Below, in pieces: positions 44,327-56,784 of a DNA stretch of 64,000 nucleotides. The translations under genes were made by a program, and so were the position numbers. This stretch comes from Ophiobolus disseminans (taxonomy: Eukaryota > Ascomycota > Dothideomycetes > Pleosporales > Phaeosphaeriaceae). The notes below the pieces were generated by a model, which was given only the letters and a program-made list of their open reading frames with translations, made no database searches and was not told the origin of the DNA. The first letter of the stretch is position 1. Each line of letters begins with the position of its first letter. The stretch is from the NCBI GenBank assembly GCA_010093685.1, contig MU006237.1, forward strand, positions 372,001-436,000, read 5' to 3'.

Positions 44327-45058
44327 ATGTCGAAGCTCACGGACTTCAAACTCCTTTCATTCGACGTCTATGGTACACTTATCGACTGGGAACGCGGAGT
44401 TATCTCCGCCCTCAAGCCCGCCCTCAAGAACGCCAACAAGACTGACATCGACCGCAAGCACATCCTCACAGTATGCCATGCCCTCGAAGCACCCGAAGAG
44501 GCAAAGAACCCGGAGAAGAAGTATTCGGAGACGCTTGAAACTATCCACCCAGCCCTATGCAAAGAGCTAGGACTCCAAGAGCCAACAGCCGAAGAAAGCA
44601 AAGCCTTCGGCGCCACAATCGGCGACTGGCCCGCCTTCCCCGACAGCGTAGAAGCCCTCAAGCGCCTCTCTAAGCACTTCAAACTCGTCGTCCTCTCCAA
44701 CGTCGACAACGCCTCCTTCAAACGCGGCAACGCAGGCGGCCTCGAAGGCTTCAAATTCGACGCCGTGTACACAGCCGAGAACATCGGCTCCTACAAGCCT
44801 GACCTCAAGAACTTCGAGTACATGCTCAAGCACGTGAAGGACGAGTTTGGGCTTGAGAAGCATGAGGTGTTGCAGACGGCGCAGAGCCAGTTCCATGATC
44901 ACCATCCGGCGAAGGATATGGGCATTAAGAGCGCGTGGATCTATCGCCCGGGTGCGATTATGGGGAATAGGGATGATCCGGTGTGGAATTGGAAGTTTGA
45001 TACGTTGGCAGATATGGCGGATGAGGTTGAGAGGGAGGTGGCTGAGCGGAAGAAGTGA
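44327..45058 (+). CDS. Haloacid dehalogenase type II-like hydrolase
   Basis: A single-exon 243-residue HAD-superfamily protein. The nucleophile motif is LLSFDVYGTLIDWERGV (D-x-Y-G-T), near residues 9-25. Motif II is FKLVVLSNVD (S-N), the conserved lysine lies in IGSYKPDLKNFEYML, and the C-terminal loop is QSQFHDHHPAKDMGIKSAWI. This is the layout of L-2-haloacid dehalogenases (EC 3.8.1.2), which cleave short 2-haloalkanoic acids. Fungal members may have other substrates. No signal peptide is seen, so it is probably cytosolic. Length and motifs are normal. Confidence 0.9.
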   Translation: MSKLTDFKLLSFDVYGTLIDWERGVISALKPALKNANKTDIDRKHILTVCHALEAPEEAKNPEKKYSETLETIHPALCKELGLQEPTAEESKAFGATIGDWPAFPDSVEALKRLSKHFKLVVLSNVDNASFKRGNAGGLEGFKFDAVYTAENIGSYKPDLKNFEYMLKHVKDEFGLEKHEVLQTAQSQFHDHHPAKDMGIKSAWIYRPGAIMGNRDDPVWNWKFDTLADMADEVEREVAERKK

Positions 45059-46322
45059 TTGGCAATATGACTACGGTGTAGATGTCAAGTGGTCTTTCAT
45101 ACTAGCATACCTAAGCTGTCTCTGGACATGGAAGCGTGGTGGAACGGAAACGAACCAACAAGATACCGTGCCTGCCCTGCACCAAGACACTCACCTTAAA
45201 CATAACCCAATCCAAAGCGCCACTATACCAAGCGTAAGAAAAACTTCGCTTTAGCATTTCATAAGACCTCCCCATCAGGCATGTGGCTCGGCCCGCTCCT
45301 GCTTGACCATGCTTCGCGCTAATGCTTAGCGTAGACGCTAAACCTCGCGCTCCTGCGACATCAGTTTCCGTCTGTCTAACTCCAACCAGCTTCACTTTCG
45401 TTTGAGTCACTCTTGCCTGCGCTCTATACTACTCATTCCATGCTTACCTTTTCATCATATTACGGTCTCTTATTGCGAGACTGTGATCGGAGATCAGGCT
45501 GAGATCGCGTGCGACACGCGTCAGGTAGGGCCACTGCGCGCGTGTGGCCAAAAACACTCTCATCCCGCAGTCCTTCAACCTCCTCAGTTTATCAGCTGCG
45601 TTTGTTACAATGTACTGCAGATCGCCGATCGTAGTCTCATCGGTCTGACCAGGGGCCCAATAGCCTGCTTCCTTGTGGTCAAAACCTTGTCATGACACAA
45701 GGCTGAGGACGAAGATGGGCCCCACCGTGTCATCAGAGCTACTTTTAGTCTCTGTCCTTCCGGATGTGTTCGCTGCTATTCGAGAGCCGCGACTGCTATC
45801 CCGGCAATATGTCCTAGGTTTAGCGATTTTCTGCAATGCGATATCCGCATCCTGCATTCGAGAAAGGCGATCAACCGAAAAAGGCTGATAGTGGCTGGTA
45901 ATGGCGTTCGCAAACACCTGCTACTCGTTGTTGTCCCACGCAGCAACTCTGTACGCGCTCTGGGTGAACACCCTACGCCCACGCCCTCTTCCGCAGACCT
46001 GGAGATGTCACTAAATATGTTTTGGTGTGCCCAATCGCCCTGCGAGGCGCATTTGAATTGGCCCCAGTCATCGCGTGCGGCCAATGAGCAAACAAGAGGA
46101 CTCTATCTGGGGCCATTTTTGTTACTACAGCTTTTAGAAAACAAGCGGGCCAACTTCTGACGTACTCTGAGCGCCCAAGTACGAGGTCGCAGTCATATCC
46201 TGCAGGTGGCATTATAAAGTTTACCACTCGCATCACTAGCCCCGCTTGTTTCCCAGTCAAGTCCACTCTTTTGTTATTTACCAACAAATCGCGATCAAGC
46301 TTGCTCCCACTACGAAGTAACC
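45059..46322. other. Gene-free region upstream of the HET gene
   Basis: About 1.26 kb with no supported gene. A short perfect palindrome (TTAGCGT, 2-nt gap, ACGCTAA) lies near 45325-45340. Nothing else stands out. Confidence 0.4.
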
Positions 46323-49300
46323 ATGAGTTCTCCTGACTACGATTCGTCCGAGATGCAACCATCCAGATCTAGCCAGAGGCCTATCAACGAGAGCAATGGA
46401 ACTACAACCTCAGGCAAGAAATCTCGCAAACATCGCGAGTACAAGACATACAACTATGATCCTCTGCCTCGCAGTCGTGGGACCATACGGATCCTCGAGT
46501 TGTTCTCCAGTGAAAAGTCGGATGCCGGAGTCCTATGCGCGTTGATCACTCCAGATGAGCATGAGAGAGGTCAATATCCTTACGAGGCTCTTTCGTGGTG
46601 CTGGGGCACCGCAGGTAAGACCGATTACATTCGAATCCAGCGAAATCGGAAGACGTACAACAAATACGTGAGCCCCAACCTCGTGGCGGCTATGAAGGCT
46701 CTTCGCTATCCAGACCGTAGTCGATACCTCTGGATAGACATGGTGTGTATTGACCAAGACAAGTATGCTCAATCCTCCAGACTACGTGCAATTGACTAAT
46801 CTCGAGCATTGTAGCTTGAATGAGAAGAACCATCAAGTCGAAATGATGGACATCATCTACGGCAACGCTGAACGTGTATGCATTTGGCTTGGCGAAGCGA
46901 ACGAATCTAGCCGCATGGCATTGCGCTTCATCAAGCACGAGGTGTCGCATCTGCAAAGCTTCGATAGTCTATGCGAAAGCAAGGATGCAAGCAAGAAGTG
47001 GGTTGCTCTGCTCGACCTAATGCAACGACCCTGGTTCTCACGCAGGTGGGTTGTGCAAGAATTGGCATTGGCGCAAAAGCCCATCATCTATTGCGGCAAC
47101 GACCGTATCTCTTGGAAGAAGTTTGCTATTGCTGTTGAACTTTTTGTGGAGGTGGAGACAGCGACACATCGACTATCAGAAGTCATGAAGAAAGATCGAC
47201 AGTATCAGTACATTCCCAGCTACTTCGATTACGTTTCCGCGCTTGGCGCTAGCTTACTCGTTGATGCAACGGAGCGTCTTTTCCGAGATTACCAAGAAGA
47301 GATAACCCAGCCCACGGCAGCTTCCGACACACGAGTCGAGCCGTACACCGATTCTGGTAGCGATAGCTCCCCTGACGCAAGTGGCAGTGAAGACAGCGAT
47401 TCATCTACCCCTCCAAACCCCAGCGCCACGCACGGCGTCCGTCGCGTCTCGAAGAATCGAATACAGCCTCTGTTGAGTCTCGAGTACTTAGTGTCAAGCT
47501 TGACAATCTTCGATACTACCGTGCCGCATGACACTATCTACGCGCTGCTCGCAATTGCAAAAGACACTACGCCACGAGCTGTTGCTTCCGGTGCTGTCGC
47601 TACCTCTAGAGGCGCCCAAGAAGGCCTAGAGATATATACACAGCGCAAAAGCTACAACGTCGACTACAAACTACCTTACGTTGATGTCTGCAAGGACTTT
47701 ATCTTATTTTCAATTGAACGTTCTTTGGAGGGGAATGCCAGCCGCGCGTTGGACGTCATATGTCGCCCCTGGGCGATAGAGGAAAGGAACCTAAGGAAAA
47801 TTCGAGAAGATAAGAGGTTGAAAAAAGAAAAAAAAGAGAGGGATGCAAAGAGAGAAAAAGACCGCGAAACACGCCGCATGTTTCGGCAGGGCCGTGGACC
47901 GCATTCGCCTCCACTCCGTTCTGCAGGGCTTCATGCGTCAGTCGGGACACTCGGGACACTCGGGACGTTGCTTGAAAAAGATCGTCTCCCTGAGGATGAG
48001 GCTGCTGAACTCGAAGACATGGCGTTGCCCTCCTGGGTGCCACAACTTTCGAGCGCACCACATGCGATGGCCCAAAGGCCTGGCTTGAGCGGCCCCAAGA
48101 TGAGCCGCATCAACGCCGATCCGTTGGTAGGCCTACCCAGTCTTACGCAACGAAACTACTCAGCCGCCGAAACCAAAGGAGTGGACATGAAAGCACTCAG
48201 ATTTCGCAAGCGACCCAAGCTAGGGCACTTCAGCATGTACATACGCGGGTTCCAGCTTGATGTTATCAAAGAGGTCGAGCAGGTGGCTCGAAATGGGCAG
48301 ATACCTAGAGAATGGGCTGAGCTAGTGCGATGGGAAGACGCTAAAGGACATCCCCCTGACGCATTCTGGCGGACCCTTGTCGCAAACCGTGGAAAAGAAG
48401 GCAAGAATCCCCCCGTATATTACTCTCGTGCTTGTCAAGAGTCGTTCAAGAAAGGCGGTCTTGAGAGTGGAGCAGTCGATACTACTGCACTCATTGACTA
48501 TGAGCGCAACTCGGTTGTTGCTCAGTTTTGCCGACGTGTACAGGCCGTCACATGGAACCGAGCACTAGTACGGACAGAAGCTGGGCGATTGGCCTTGGTC
48601 GGCAAAGACGTTGAGAAAAATGACCTTGTATGTATACTGTATGGCTGTAGCGTTCCGGTCATACTGAGAGCAGGGGAGAAGAAGTCCGAGAAGGTCTTCT
48701 GCGACGAGATGGAGCAGGAGCTGGTGGACGTAAAAAACACTGTGGTTCGAAACTTCAACCGGTACATGTCACGGAAACGTCGACACGAAGCTCGTAAAGA
48801 TATAGAGATGGCCTCACTCTGCCGTAGATGGTTCAAAGCCTCTGACTACATACATGCGCACGGTTTCACGGCTCGCAAGCTTTCAGATGAAGATATCAGA
48901 GACGAACTTCTGCTCATCTTAAAAACTGCAATATCCAGCTTCAGAACCTGGTGGCTCGAGGAGCGCTTCAAGCAGTGGTCGGGCGTGAAGATTCGCATGG
49001 AGCAAGAGCAGAGGGATGCGAAAACGAAGAAGAGTAAGCCGGGCAAAAAGGAAATGGACGTGCTTCTTAATAAACAAAGAGAGAAACAAGAGCTGGAAGC
49101 TCGTGCACAACGAAAACGAAGGAAGTCACGATCTTCTACCGACATACAAGAGCTTGCACCAGTCACAACATTCAGCATCGGTGGTGCTGGTTCAGGCACA
49201 TCCAAAGATGCAGCCATCGCAGCGAGAAAAAGACGGCCAGTTATTGATTGGTGGGCTTTCGAGTACGCACTTGCTGCGGGTCGGCGTTGGAAGCAGATAG

Positions 49301-50013
49301 TGAAGAACAGGAAGGAAAGTCGAGCTCGTTTCGCGCTAGAAAAGTCGGAAGAAATCTGGAAACAGCAACAACGCGACGAGTACAAAGACTTCACGGAGAT
49401 GAGGAAAAGGCAAGGGAGATGGATTGTGAATAAGGAGCCTCCGAACGAGGAACATGGCGTGAACGGGGGAGTTGGTATAAACATCGAAGAAGCGACTAAC
49501 GGGGATCTTGCGTCGCCCGAACCATTTCCCAGTAATGAGCGGAATGACAGTGGCGAGCCTGGAAGCAACCCAGAACTAGATGGCGACCACCTGCACGCAG
49601 CCACCGAAGAAGTCGAAGGTACCCCGGAGCAAAGAGAGAACATCGAGTTTGCAGCCGACGACTCTCCCGAAACAGATGAGGTGTTTCCAACGAACGGTGA
49701 AATATCACCCACAAGTGCAGCCCCAACCAGATCGATAGCAATCACCATACCGACACCACCTCCCTCTTCTCCGAAAATCCGACCCAGCTGGGCGAGCCGG
49801 AAGAATGAAACCAGATTAAGCCTTGATGAGTGCGACGAATATGACGAGAAAATCCGCAGCAACCTGCGCGAAAGGCTCGGAGAGGAAGGATACTTTTCTT
49901 ACACGCTTCTTGGCGAGTGCTATATTCATGGCGTTATGGACGGTGAGGCAATGCTGTATCAGAACGAGGGCGACGATAAGGTTGTGCCGTCGATGGTGTT
50001 TGAGATCCGCTGA
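46323..50013 (+). CDS. HET-domain protein with a long charged C-terminus
   Basis: Two exons, 46323-46762 and 46815-50013 (donor gtatgc, acceptor gtag), give 1212 residues. The join restores WIDMVCIDQDNLNEKNHQVE inside the heterokaryon-incompatibility (HET) domain. HET domain blocks are YPYEALSWCWGTAG, the WIDMVCIDQ block, IIYGNAERVCIWLGE, and LMQRPWFSRRWVVQELALAQ with IIYCGN. HET proteins trigger cell death in non-self recognition. The C-terminal two thirds has no known domain but holds several highly basic/acidic helical stretches (near residues 470-495, 885-920 and 975-1030). A Pro/Ser/Glu-rich linker and a conserved-looking end, LGEGYFSYTLLGECYIHGVM-like, follow. That end resembles the usual 'GECYVHGMMDGEA' tail of HET proteins. 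Confidence 0.85.
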
Positions 50014-50365
50014 GCGGATTGTAACGTAGTCGGCGCAGAGTGGGCATAGCGTATTGGTGTTGCTACAACTCCGCGGAACTCCGCGGAGTTTAATAAAGCG
50101 ATGTCTACAGATTCGTCGTTATCATTTACCGGTATGCGAGGAACCCAAGCACATGCTGGGTCGACGTTGCGAATTTCAGTTCGCTGCATCATTTGTCGGC
50201 GGTGAAAATACGCCTCGGGTGACTTGCTGCGCCACGGCGGCTCAGATACGAGCACAGCCCGAACAGCCTTCACTCCAGCCTGATCGCAGCATATTCGAAG
50301 AATTCTTTGTCCCCTTCCACAAATTACCAGATGACTACGCATTTCTCCAAAGTCGTTTTCTGATC

Positions 50366-52229
50366 ATGGCCCACCTTTTCGATCAGCCCAACACCAACGA
50401 GACGATCAAATGGAAAGCCGATTCAGACTTTCGAGGATCCTTCAGTATCTTATCTACGTGCATCATTACTCTCCTACTCGGCGTGTACAGCGCTGTTCAT
50501 CTTGATCTGCCTGGCAACCCTTGGAGTTGGACTTAATCAGTTCTACGTCGCAGCGCATGGATCCTTTGCAGCCTCTTCGCGCCGGAAGTGCTGGTGTTGG
50601 TTGCATGGAGGCAGCTTCTGGCTGCGAAGAGGGTGCAAAAGAAGGTTAACGACACCTTTAGCGACAACAGCCAGGATGACATAGAAGCTTCACATCCGAC
50701 TCTAAAGAACAAATGGACCATGACTCATAGCTTTTGGGCGGTCATGGGTGGCATGGCGATTGACGCCAATGGTTCCGAGCCTCTCATTCCTGCAGAGCTC
50801 CCACCGAGGCTCACGGAGCAGAGCCTTGATATATTATTGAGATTGGAACCTACACTACTTTACCGATATCTCGGAAGATGATGTTAAAGATAAGAGTAAA
50901 GGAGATTGACTTGCCAAATCACTTGCATGCATCCAAGCAACTTGGTTTTGTACGTCATGTCTCGTAAGAGTCGGAAAACAGCTACCTTTGAGCCTATTGG
51001 AACTCAACACATTCGCTCATGCTATCGGCACAATCGTCGTCTATTTCGTCTGGTGGAAGAAGCCTCTTGATGTCGACAGGCCGGTCTTGATAACTTCGGA
51101 ACGAATTCGGCCGCTTCTCGCATTCATTTGGATGGCAAGCAAGACCAGCGCCCAAGCCAAGATTAAGAGTTCGGGACATACCTCGTACACTGTTAGCCGT
51201 GATCCCGAGTTCGAAGCAATCACCCTTGACGTCAAGTTACCAATGGATGACTGTGTTTCTTCAGCCCAATCAGATGGAGGACCGCTGGCTAACGTCGTCG
51301 TTACTACATTCAAAGGCCTTGCTGGCACAGCATTTTCGGCCAATGCTTCGAGTACTTGTTGGGTCATCCGTTCAACCACATGCACTGGCAGCGACGTGAG
51401 CGTACAGACACACAGTTGGACGACTCACGAGCCTGCTGTGTTTCGTCTCACAGCAGCAGATGTACGGCGCAGGAGACTGGCCCAGGAAGCCCTTGAGAAA
51501 TACTGTCTCGAGAAGTCGAGCACGAACCTGGATCTCATCACCGTCGAGCTGATTCCGGAATGGCTCGAGAATGTCCGGAGCACGGACAAGCACGATTGGT
51601 TCTCTCAGACACGGCATCCATGGGCGGCTTTGGGGCTTTCGGTACTATCAGCCTGCTATGGTGTCTTACACGCACTAGGGTGGAATGCCAGATTTCCGTC
51701 GCGTTTACAAAGAATTCTGTGGCGGGTGTCATCATTGCTCATGGCTAGCCCAGCTGGAGGATGGCTCATTTTCGTGCTCCTCGTCATGTGTGCCAGAGTC
51801 TTTAGGACCATCACCAAAGTTTGGCGCGAACAGGTCTCCAAAGCACAAATATCTAATTCTTCGCCTCAAGCTGATCCTGTACAGCCCTCCGCGCCCACAG
51901 ACACGCCACCTCAGGCCAACAATGCACAACAACAAGAACAATCACGGACAACTCTCAATATGTGTATGTCTCGCTTCACAAATAATAAAATTGTCAAGGG
52001 TATCTTGTGGACTCTGGCTCTGGTGGTAGGGGTTATGTTGGCAGCCGTGGTTTTTCTGGTAGGGCTCCTTGCCGAATTGATTCCAGCAGCGTTTGGAATG
52101 GCTTTTGTTTGCTTATATGTCGCAGCCCGTACATACATTGTTGGTGAAAGCTTTCGAATGGTGTTCCATCTTCGACCGGAAACTTTTCGAGCCACACAAT
52201 GGGACAAGTACTTTCCCCACTTTCGCTGA
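50366..52229 (+). pseudogene. Multi-pass fungal membrane protein, disrupted
   Basis: This resembles a large family of fungal plasma-membrane proteins with the layout N-terminal helix, W-R-Q, MTHSFWAVMGGMAID, DISEDDVKDKSKGD and a LPLSLLELNTFAHAIG helix followed by VVYFVWWKKPLDVD. The frame from ATG 50366 is cut by TAA at 50534-50536. It continues in the same frame to about 50865, where a one-base shift is needed. It is cut again by TGA at 50907-50909, where the family has tryptophan. From there it is open to 52229, with at least four C-terminal hydrophobic helices. All family blocks are in order, so the gene decayed recently. It lies head-to-tail behind the HET gene. Confidence 0.65.
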
Positions 52230-53540
52230 ACAATATAGTTTAGGGGAATCAGAGGACGAAAAGCATGGAAACCCCTGCTATTGGTATGCACAAATATGAT
52301 TCATGCACTTAACATGTCATTCGAACTGGTTCAATAAGATCGCTAGCAATGGCCGCGGAGCTCAGACCATGATCCAATCGATAGTTCTTCTGAGGTGGCC
52401 AACTCGTATCGCGTAGCCATGATCAGTCAATCTCCCTGTTGCAGCCTAGACCGGCACACTTTCACCCTCCGACGCCTCCATGACGTCGATCTCAGCGTGT
52501 GTGCAAGGATGTTTCCATAGGCGCAACATCCCGGGTACCGATTGGAGTCGCGCTCAGGTCCCGGCAATCTACTTAATTTCGACCTCAGGGTTGGTTCTGC
52601 AGTCATTGGTCAAAGTCACTTCGTCTCCGCAACCCGCTGCAGCGGTTATAACGGTCGTGTACTACCGAAAGCCTTGTTTCTCCTCATGATGATATCGGTC
52701 GACCGCCCGTTGAGCGATGCGCAATATGAAACCCATGGTCAACAATAACAACACAATCATACTGGTCGATAGTTGTATTCAACGCTTTAGCAGCGGAGCA
52801 ACGACAACCGTTCAATGGCCTGATCGGAAAATGCGAGTCGCTTAGGAAAACAACTACCGATGGTAGCATCCCATGCTGAGGCTAGTCGTGCGTTTTGGCT
52901 ACGGTTAGGCGAATGTACGCATCGAACGGCTCGTCGCTCCGAGCCAGTACCCCCGAATGCCACGCCATACTCATTGACTCTTTGGTTTTATGTCGACGAT
53001 ACCATCTCTGTCTACTTGATAGTAAGCAGGAACCTTATTTGTCAAGCCAAAGCGACTCGCACATGCGCCTTCGGTGCCTGTTTGCTGGTTTGTTGAGATG
53101 TATCATTCCCTTCCATTTACATCTTGATACCTGCATACATGCGCGGGAAGGTCTATCAGCCTGATTATCGATTCATCTGACCTATATCGGAAAATCATGG
53201 AATCTACGTAGGCCCAGACGTGCCAACAAGCCTGCGTTGGAGGGCATTGATCAGCCTCGCGAATAAAACCACCACCACCACCAACCCACTCGCAAGACCG
53301 CGCCCTAAAACAATATCAATCCGCATCTGGGAAGATCGACGTTGAGACCAAAATAGAAGGGTCGTACAAAGCTCAAGAATGGGTCTTCCAGCGTCGCACA
53401 ACATTGCGATTAATGAGGATATACTACCAGCATCAATTGACCCATTGTCAGGAGATGGCCCTTTGATGAGAGTGCAGAAAGCCTGCGTGAAGCATACTAG
53501 AACAACCGTGCATAGAAGGGCGAGCAATGGTCTGAAAGAC
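52230..53540. other. Gene-free region upstream of the hydrophobin
   Basis: About 1.3 kb without a supported gene. Short frames on both strands lack motifs. Confidence 0.35.
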
Positions 53541-53547
53541 TATAAAG
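53541..53547 (+). promoter_or_regulatory. TATA box of the hydrophobin gene
   Basis: TATAAAG lies 134 bp before the hydrophobin start codon, in the correct orientation. It is a plausible core promoter for a highly expressed small secreted protein. Support is motif plus position only. Confidence 0.5.
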
Positions 53548-53674
53548 GCAGCCAGGAATGGCCATATTCCTGTTTATCACTACGACGATCAGTATCGATC
53601 AACACATTCTCATACTTCCTTTGCTCAACCCATACTTTCGCTGCTCACTCAAAGCAACCGCACCAAACGTCAAA

Positions 53675-54010
53675 ATGCTCTACGTCGCTGCCATCCTCGC
53701 TTTCGCCGCAGCCGTCATGGCTACTCCTGTTCCGACCAGTCTCTGCCCCACGGGACTTTACAGCAACCCTCAGTGCTGCGCCACTGATGTTCTCGGTGCC
53801 ATTGGCTTGAACTGTGCCGTCCGTAAGTTTCCGCACAGTCCCATCAGATGACTAGCATTGTTGACAGAAATTACAGCCTCGACTACCCAAAGCAACGTTG
53901 ATGACTTCATCAAGACCTGCGCAAGCACTGGTCAGCAAGCCAAGTGCTGCGTCATCCCCGTTGCCGATCAAGATCTCTTGTGCCAGGACGTTAGCCCATC
54001 TGGCTGGTAG
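53675..54010 (+). CDS. Class II hydrophobin
   Basis: Two exons, 53675-53822 and 53877-54010 (gtaagt...ttacag), give 93 residues. A signal peptide (MLYVAAILAFAAAVMATP) is followed by eight cysteines. Their spacing is C-9-CC-11-C-16-C-8-CC-10-C, which is exactly the class II hydrophobin pattern. The splice falls between the third and fourth spacing groups and is confirmed by that pattern. Such proteins are secreted and self-assemble at air-water and surface interfaces, coating hyphae and spores. The short, nearly absent region before the first cysteine is normal for class II. Confidence 0.95.
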
Positions 54011-54861
54011 CTTCCTTCGCGAAAGGATGACTGAGGCGGCTGCAAGCCTGCTTCCTCATCTGTCATACCATGTCGTGGTCTGTGGAGGCTGGTAGTCGGA
54101 CATCTCTGGGAGATGGTGCAGGTGATGAATAGCATTGTACATAAGTGTTTGGTGCCGGCGGTAGGAGGAACACTCGTTAGCCGCGCTATTAACGTATATA
54201 CTTTATCTTTTGAGATGCTTCTTCAACATATCCATGGATGCGTCCTTTCCATTTTTTTATTCGTGCAGATGCGAGCTCGAAAATTGAACTAAAAATAAAA
54301 CTTCAAGTACCTGTTAGGTCCACAGTGAGTATTTCCGCTAAGCCCCGGGGTTGGTACTTTCGTAACGATCGATTCCTATTTGTGCTCGTCGTTGAGGACA
54401 CAATGCCTGAAACTCTCTGTCCGGATGCTCGGCACATCGCTACGCAGCGTGGTGCTCAAAGGCGTAGACGGCTCGTTCGGAGTAGTTTGCTTTGATCACA
54501 AATTTCTCCCAAGGTTCATCGCAACGTTAGGAAAACGACTACATCGTTACCCTTGTCATGAAGTCGAGGAGAGCAAGACATAAAAGAGCCGGTCCGACCC
54601 TTGCTTGGCTCTGACTCGAAGTAGTAAGCCACTAGCCAGATGCTGACTCGGAAGATGTCTCGGCAATTTTCAGTCGTCATCATGCAGCCTAACGAGCCGT
54701 CTCATCTTTAAACAACACCAATAACGCCCAGATCGACTGGTGTACCCCTCCGTGTAACGGGTCGGCAACGTGTACAGCGAGAAATTACAGATGCAGACGC
54801 AAGGTCACGCCGTCCTAACAGTGCCGCAGTGCCACCGCGACCGAGGCAAGGAGCGAGTAGT
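54011..54861. other. Spacer upstream of the carboxylesterase
   Basis: This holds the hydrophobin 3' region and the esterase promoter. No RNA gene, repeat or further coding exon is supported, although an upstream non-coding exon of the esterase cannot be excluded. Confidence 0.35.
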
Positions 54862-56719
54862 ATGGCCGAAAGATCGCCGGACCTGCCTTTAAACAGGAGG
54901 CAGAGGCCAGAAAACATGGCTTTCACTTCGCGATACCTGAAGAGAAGGTCTGCAATTATCACGATGTTCTTCGGCACGACGCTGTTGCTCTTTTGGTTCT
55001 ACGGCGCCTTTAGCTTCGGCCGGCCGTACCAGCAACACCCAACACCAGAAGAGTCGAATCGACCAGATGCGTCGCAACTTGTCACGTTACCGGGTTACGG
55101 GTCGTTCCAAGGAACCCGGTTGCTCACAAACCTCAGGAAAACAATCACTCTCCGTGTGCCAGTGGACGCCTGGTTGGGAGTCGAGTATTCCACACAGCCG
55201 ACAGGAAAGGATCGCTTCAAGCCTGTAGCAGCACCTGCGGCTTTCGAGGGTATCAAAGACGTGTCTTCATCTGGCCCGGCATGCTGGCAAAATGTGTATA
55301 GTCCGCTTCGACAATCGGAAGCATGTCTCACAATCAATGTTTATCGTCCATCTGGGATTTCTATAGACCAGAAGCTGCCCATCTTGGTGTTCCTCCATGG
55401 CGGTTCCTTCGTTATGGGATCGCATGGCAGCTTCGATGGTGCACTATTCGTGGAAAAAAGTGCGCAACCTCTGATGGTTGTCACGGCGCAGTACCGGTTG
55501 GGCGCACTAGGAAGTCTACCTGGAAGGTTTATGGAAGAAGAGGGCTTGCTCAATTTGGGTGTTCGGGATCAAAGAGCGATGCTTGAGTTTTTGCAAGAGT
55601 ATGCTGCATACTTCGGAGGAGATCCAGATAACATCACACTTGGCGGACAAAGTGCGGGAGGGCATTCTGTCGGCATCCATTTGTTCCACAATTACGGCGA
55701 CGACGAAGGGAAACCGCTGTTTCACAAGGCCATTCTTTCATCGGGCTCTCCAACTGCACGCGCGTTTCCTGGGGTCGACTACGCTCTGTATCAGAGCCAC
55801 GTCGAACACTTCATGGACTATGTCAACTGTCCTACATCTCCCAGCTCAGCTGCGCTTGAGTGTCTGCGGTCATCGGAAGTAGATGACATTCAGTTCATTT
55901 CGTCCTCCTTGTACAATGCGCATAACTATAACATCACCTGGTATGAGCTCTTCTGCACCAATTGCTTCCAAGACAAACGCTAACAGCACCCGAAGGCCGT
56001 GGCAGCCTGTCTCACCAGGTCCTCTTCTTGAGAAGCGCGGCTCGCAGTCCGGAAAGGACGGCACCTTCTTCAAGATGCCCATCCTGATATCCTCAACCAC
56101 AGATGAAGGTACAGGGTTTGTACCACAAGACCTCCGCACCGATGCAGAATTTCTCAATTTCTGGAGAACACTCGTCCCAGGTCTAACAGATCAGGATCTC
56201 GCCGACCTTGAGCGACTGTATCCAAACTCCACATCCACCAACACACAATCAGCAACATTTGTTTCAACCCAATTTCGGCGTCTTTCTGCAGCATATGGCG
56301 ACTACTCCTACATTTGCCCGGTGCAGGATACCGCGTCGCGCTTATCCACGGTTGGCGCACATGTATACAAAGCACGATTCAACACGCCCAACTATGCGCC
56401 AACACACCTGGGCGTTCCACACGCTAGCGATGGACCATACTTTAACGGTCAAGCCGGTTCACAGTATCCCGAGATCGCCGAGATATATGCTGCATACTGG
56501 GCGAGCTTCATCGTTAGCGGAGACCCGAACACATATCGCCGCGAAGGAAGTGCATTTTGGGATACGTACACAGTAGGACAGGGAAGGGCGTACGGGGAAT
56601 TAGCAATTAACAGGCCAACCGAGGGTGGCCCAACTTTGGAGGATGAGAGAAAGACAATTAGGATGGAGCAATGTGCTTGGTGGAGGGATGAGGAGAGAGC
56701 GTCAAGGTTAAACAAGTAA
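54862..56719 (+). CDS. Carboxylesterase type B, membrane-anchored
   Basis: Exons 54862-55940 and 55987-56719 (gtatga...taacag) give 603 residues. A frame extends slightly upstream without an ATG, so the ATG at 54862 is used. An N-terminal hydrophobic segment (AIITMFFGTTLLLFWFYGAF, about residues 31-50) after basic residues indicates a type II membrane anchor. The alpha/beta-hydrolase fold shows the oxyanion loop LPILVFLHGGSFVMGSHGSF. The nucleophile elbow is NITLGGQSAGGHSVG (G-Q-S-A-G rather than the common G-E-S-A-G). The acid is in SSTTDEGTGFV and the histidine in LGVPHASDGPYF. The full Ser-Glu-His triad is therefore present. Substrates are unknown; the family includes lipases and cholinesterase-like enzymes. 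Confidence 0.85.
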
Positions 56720-56784
56720 GATTAGTAAGTGTAAGCTTCATTCGATTGGGAAGGATTGAGCAATAAATTGAAAACAACCTTAAT

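Noticed and set aside
48846..49862. A 338-codon minus-strand frame inside the HET gene
   Set aside because: It is the antisense shadow of the charged HET C-terminus; Ser/Leu/Phe-rich composition is expected from reversed Lys/Glu/Arg codons.
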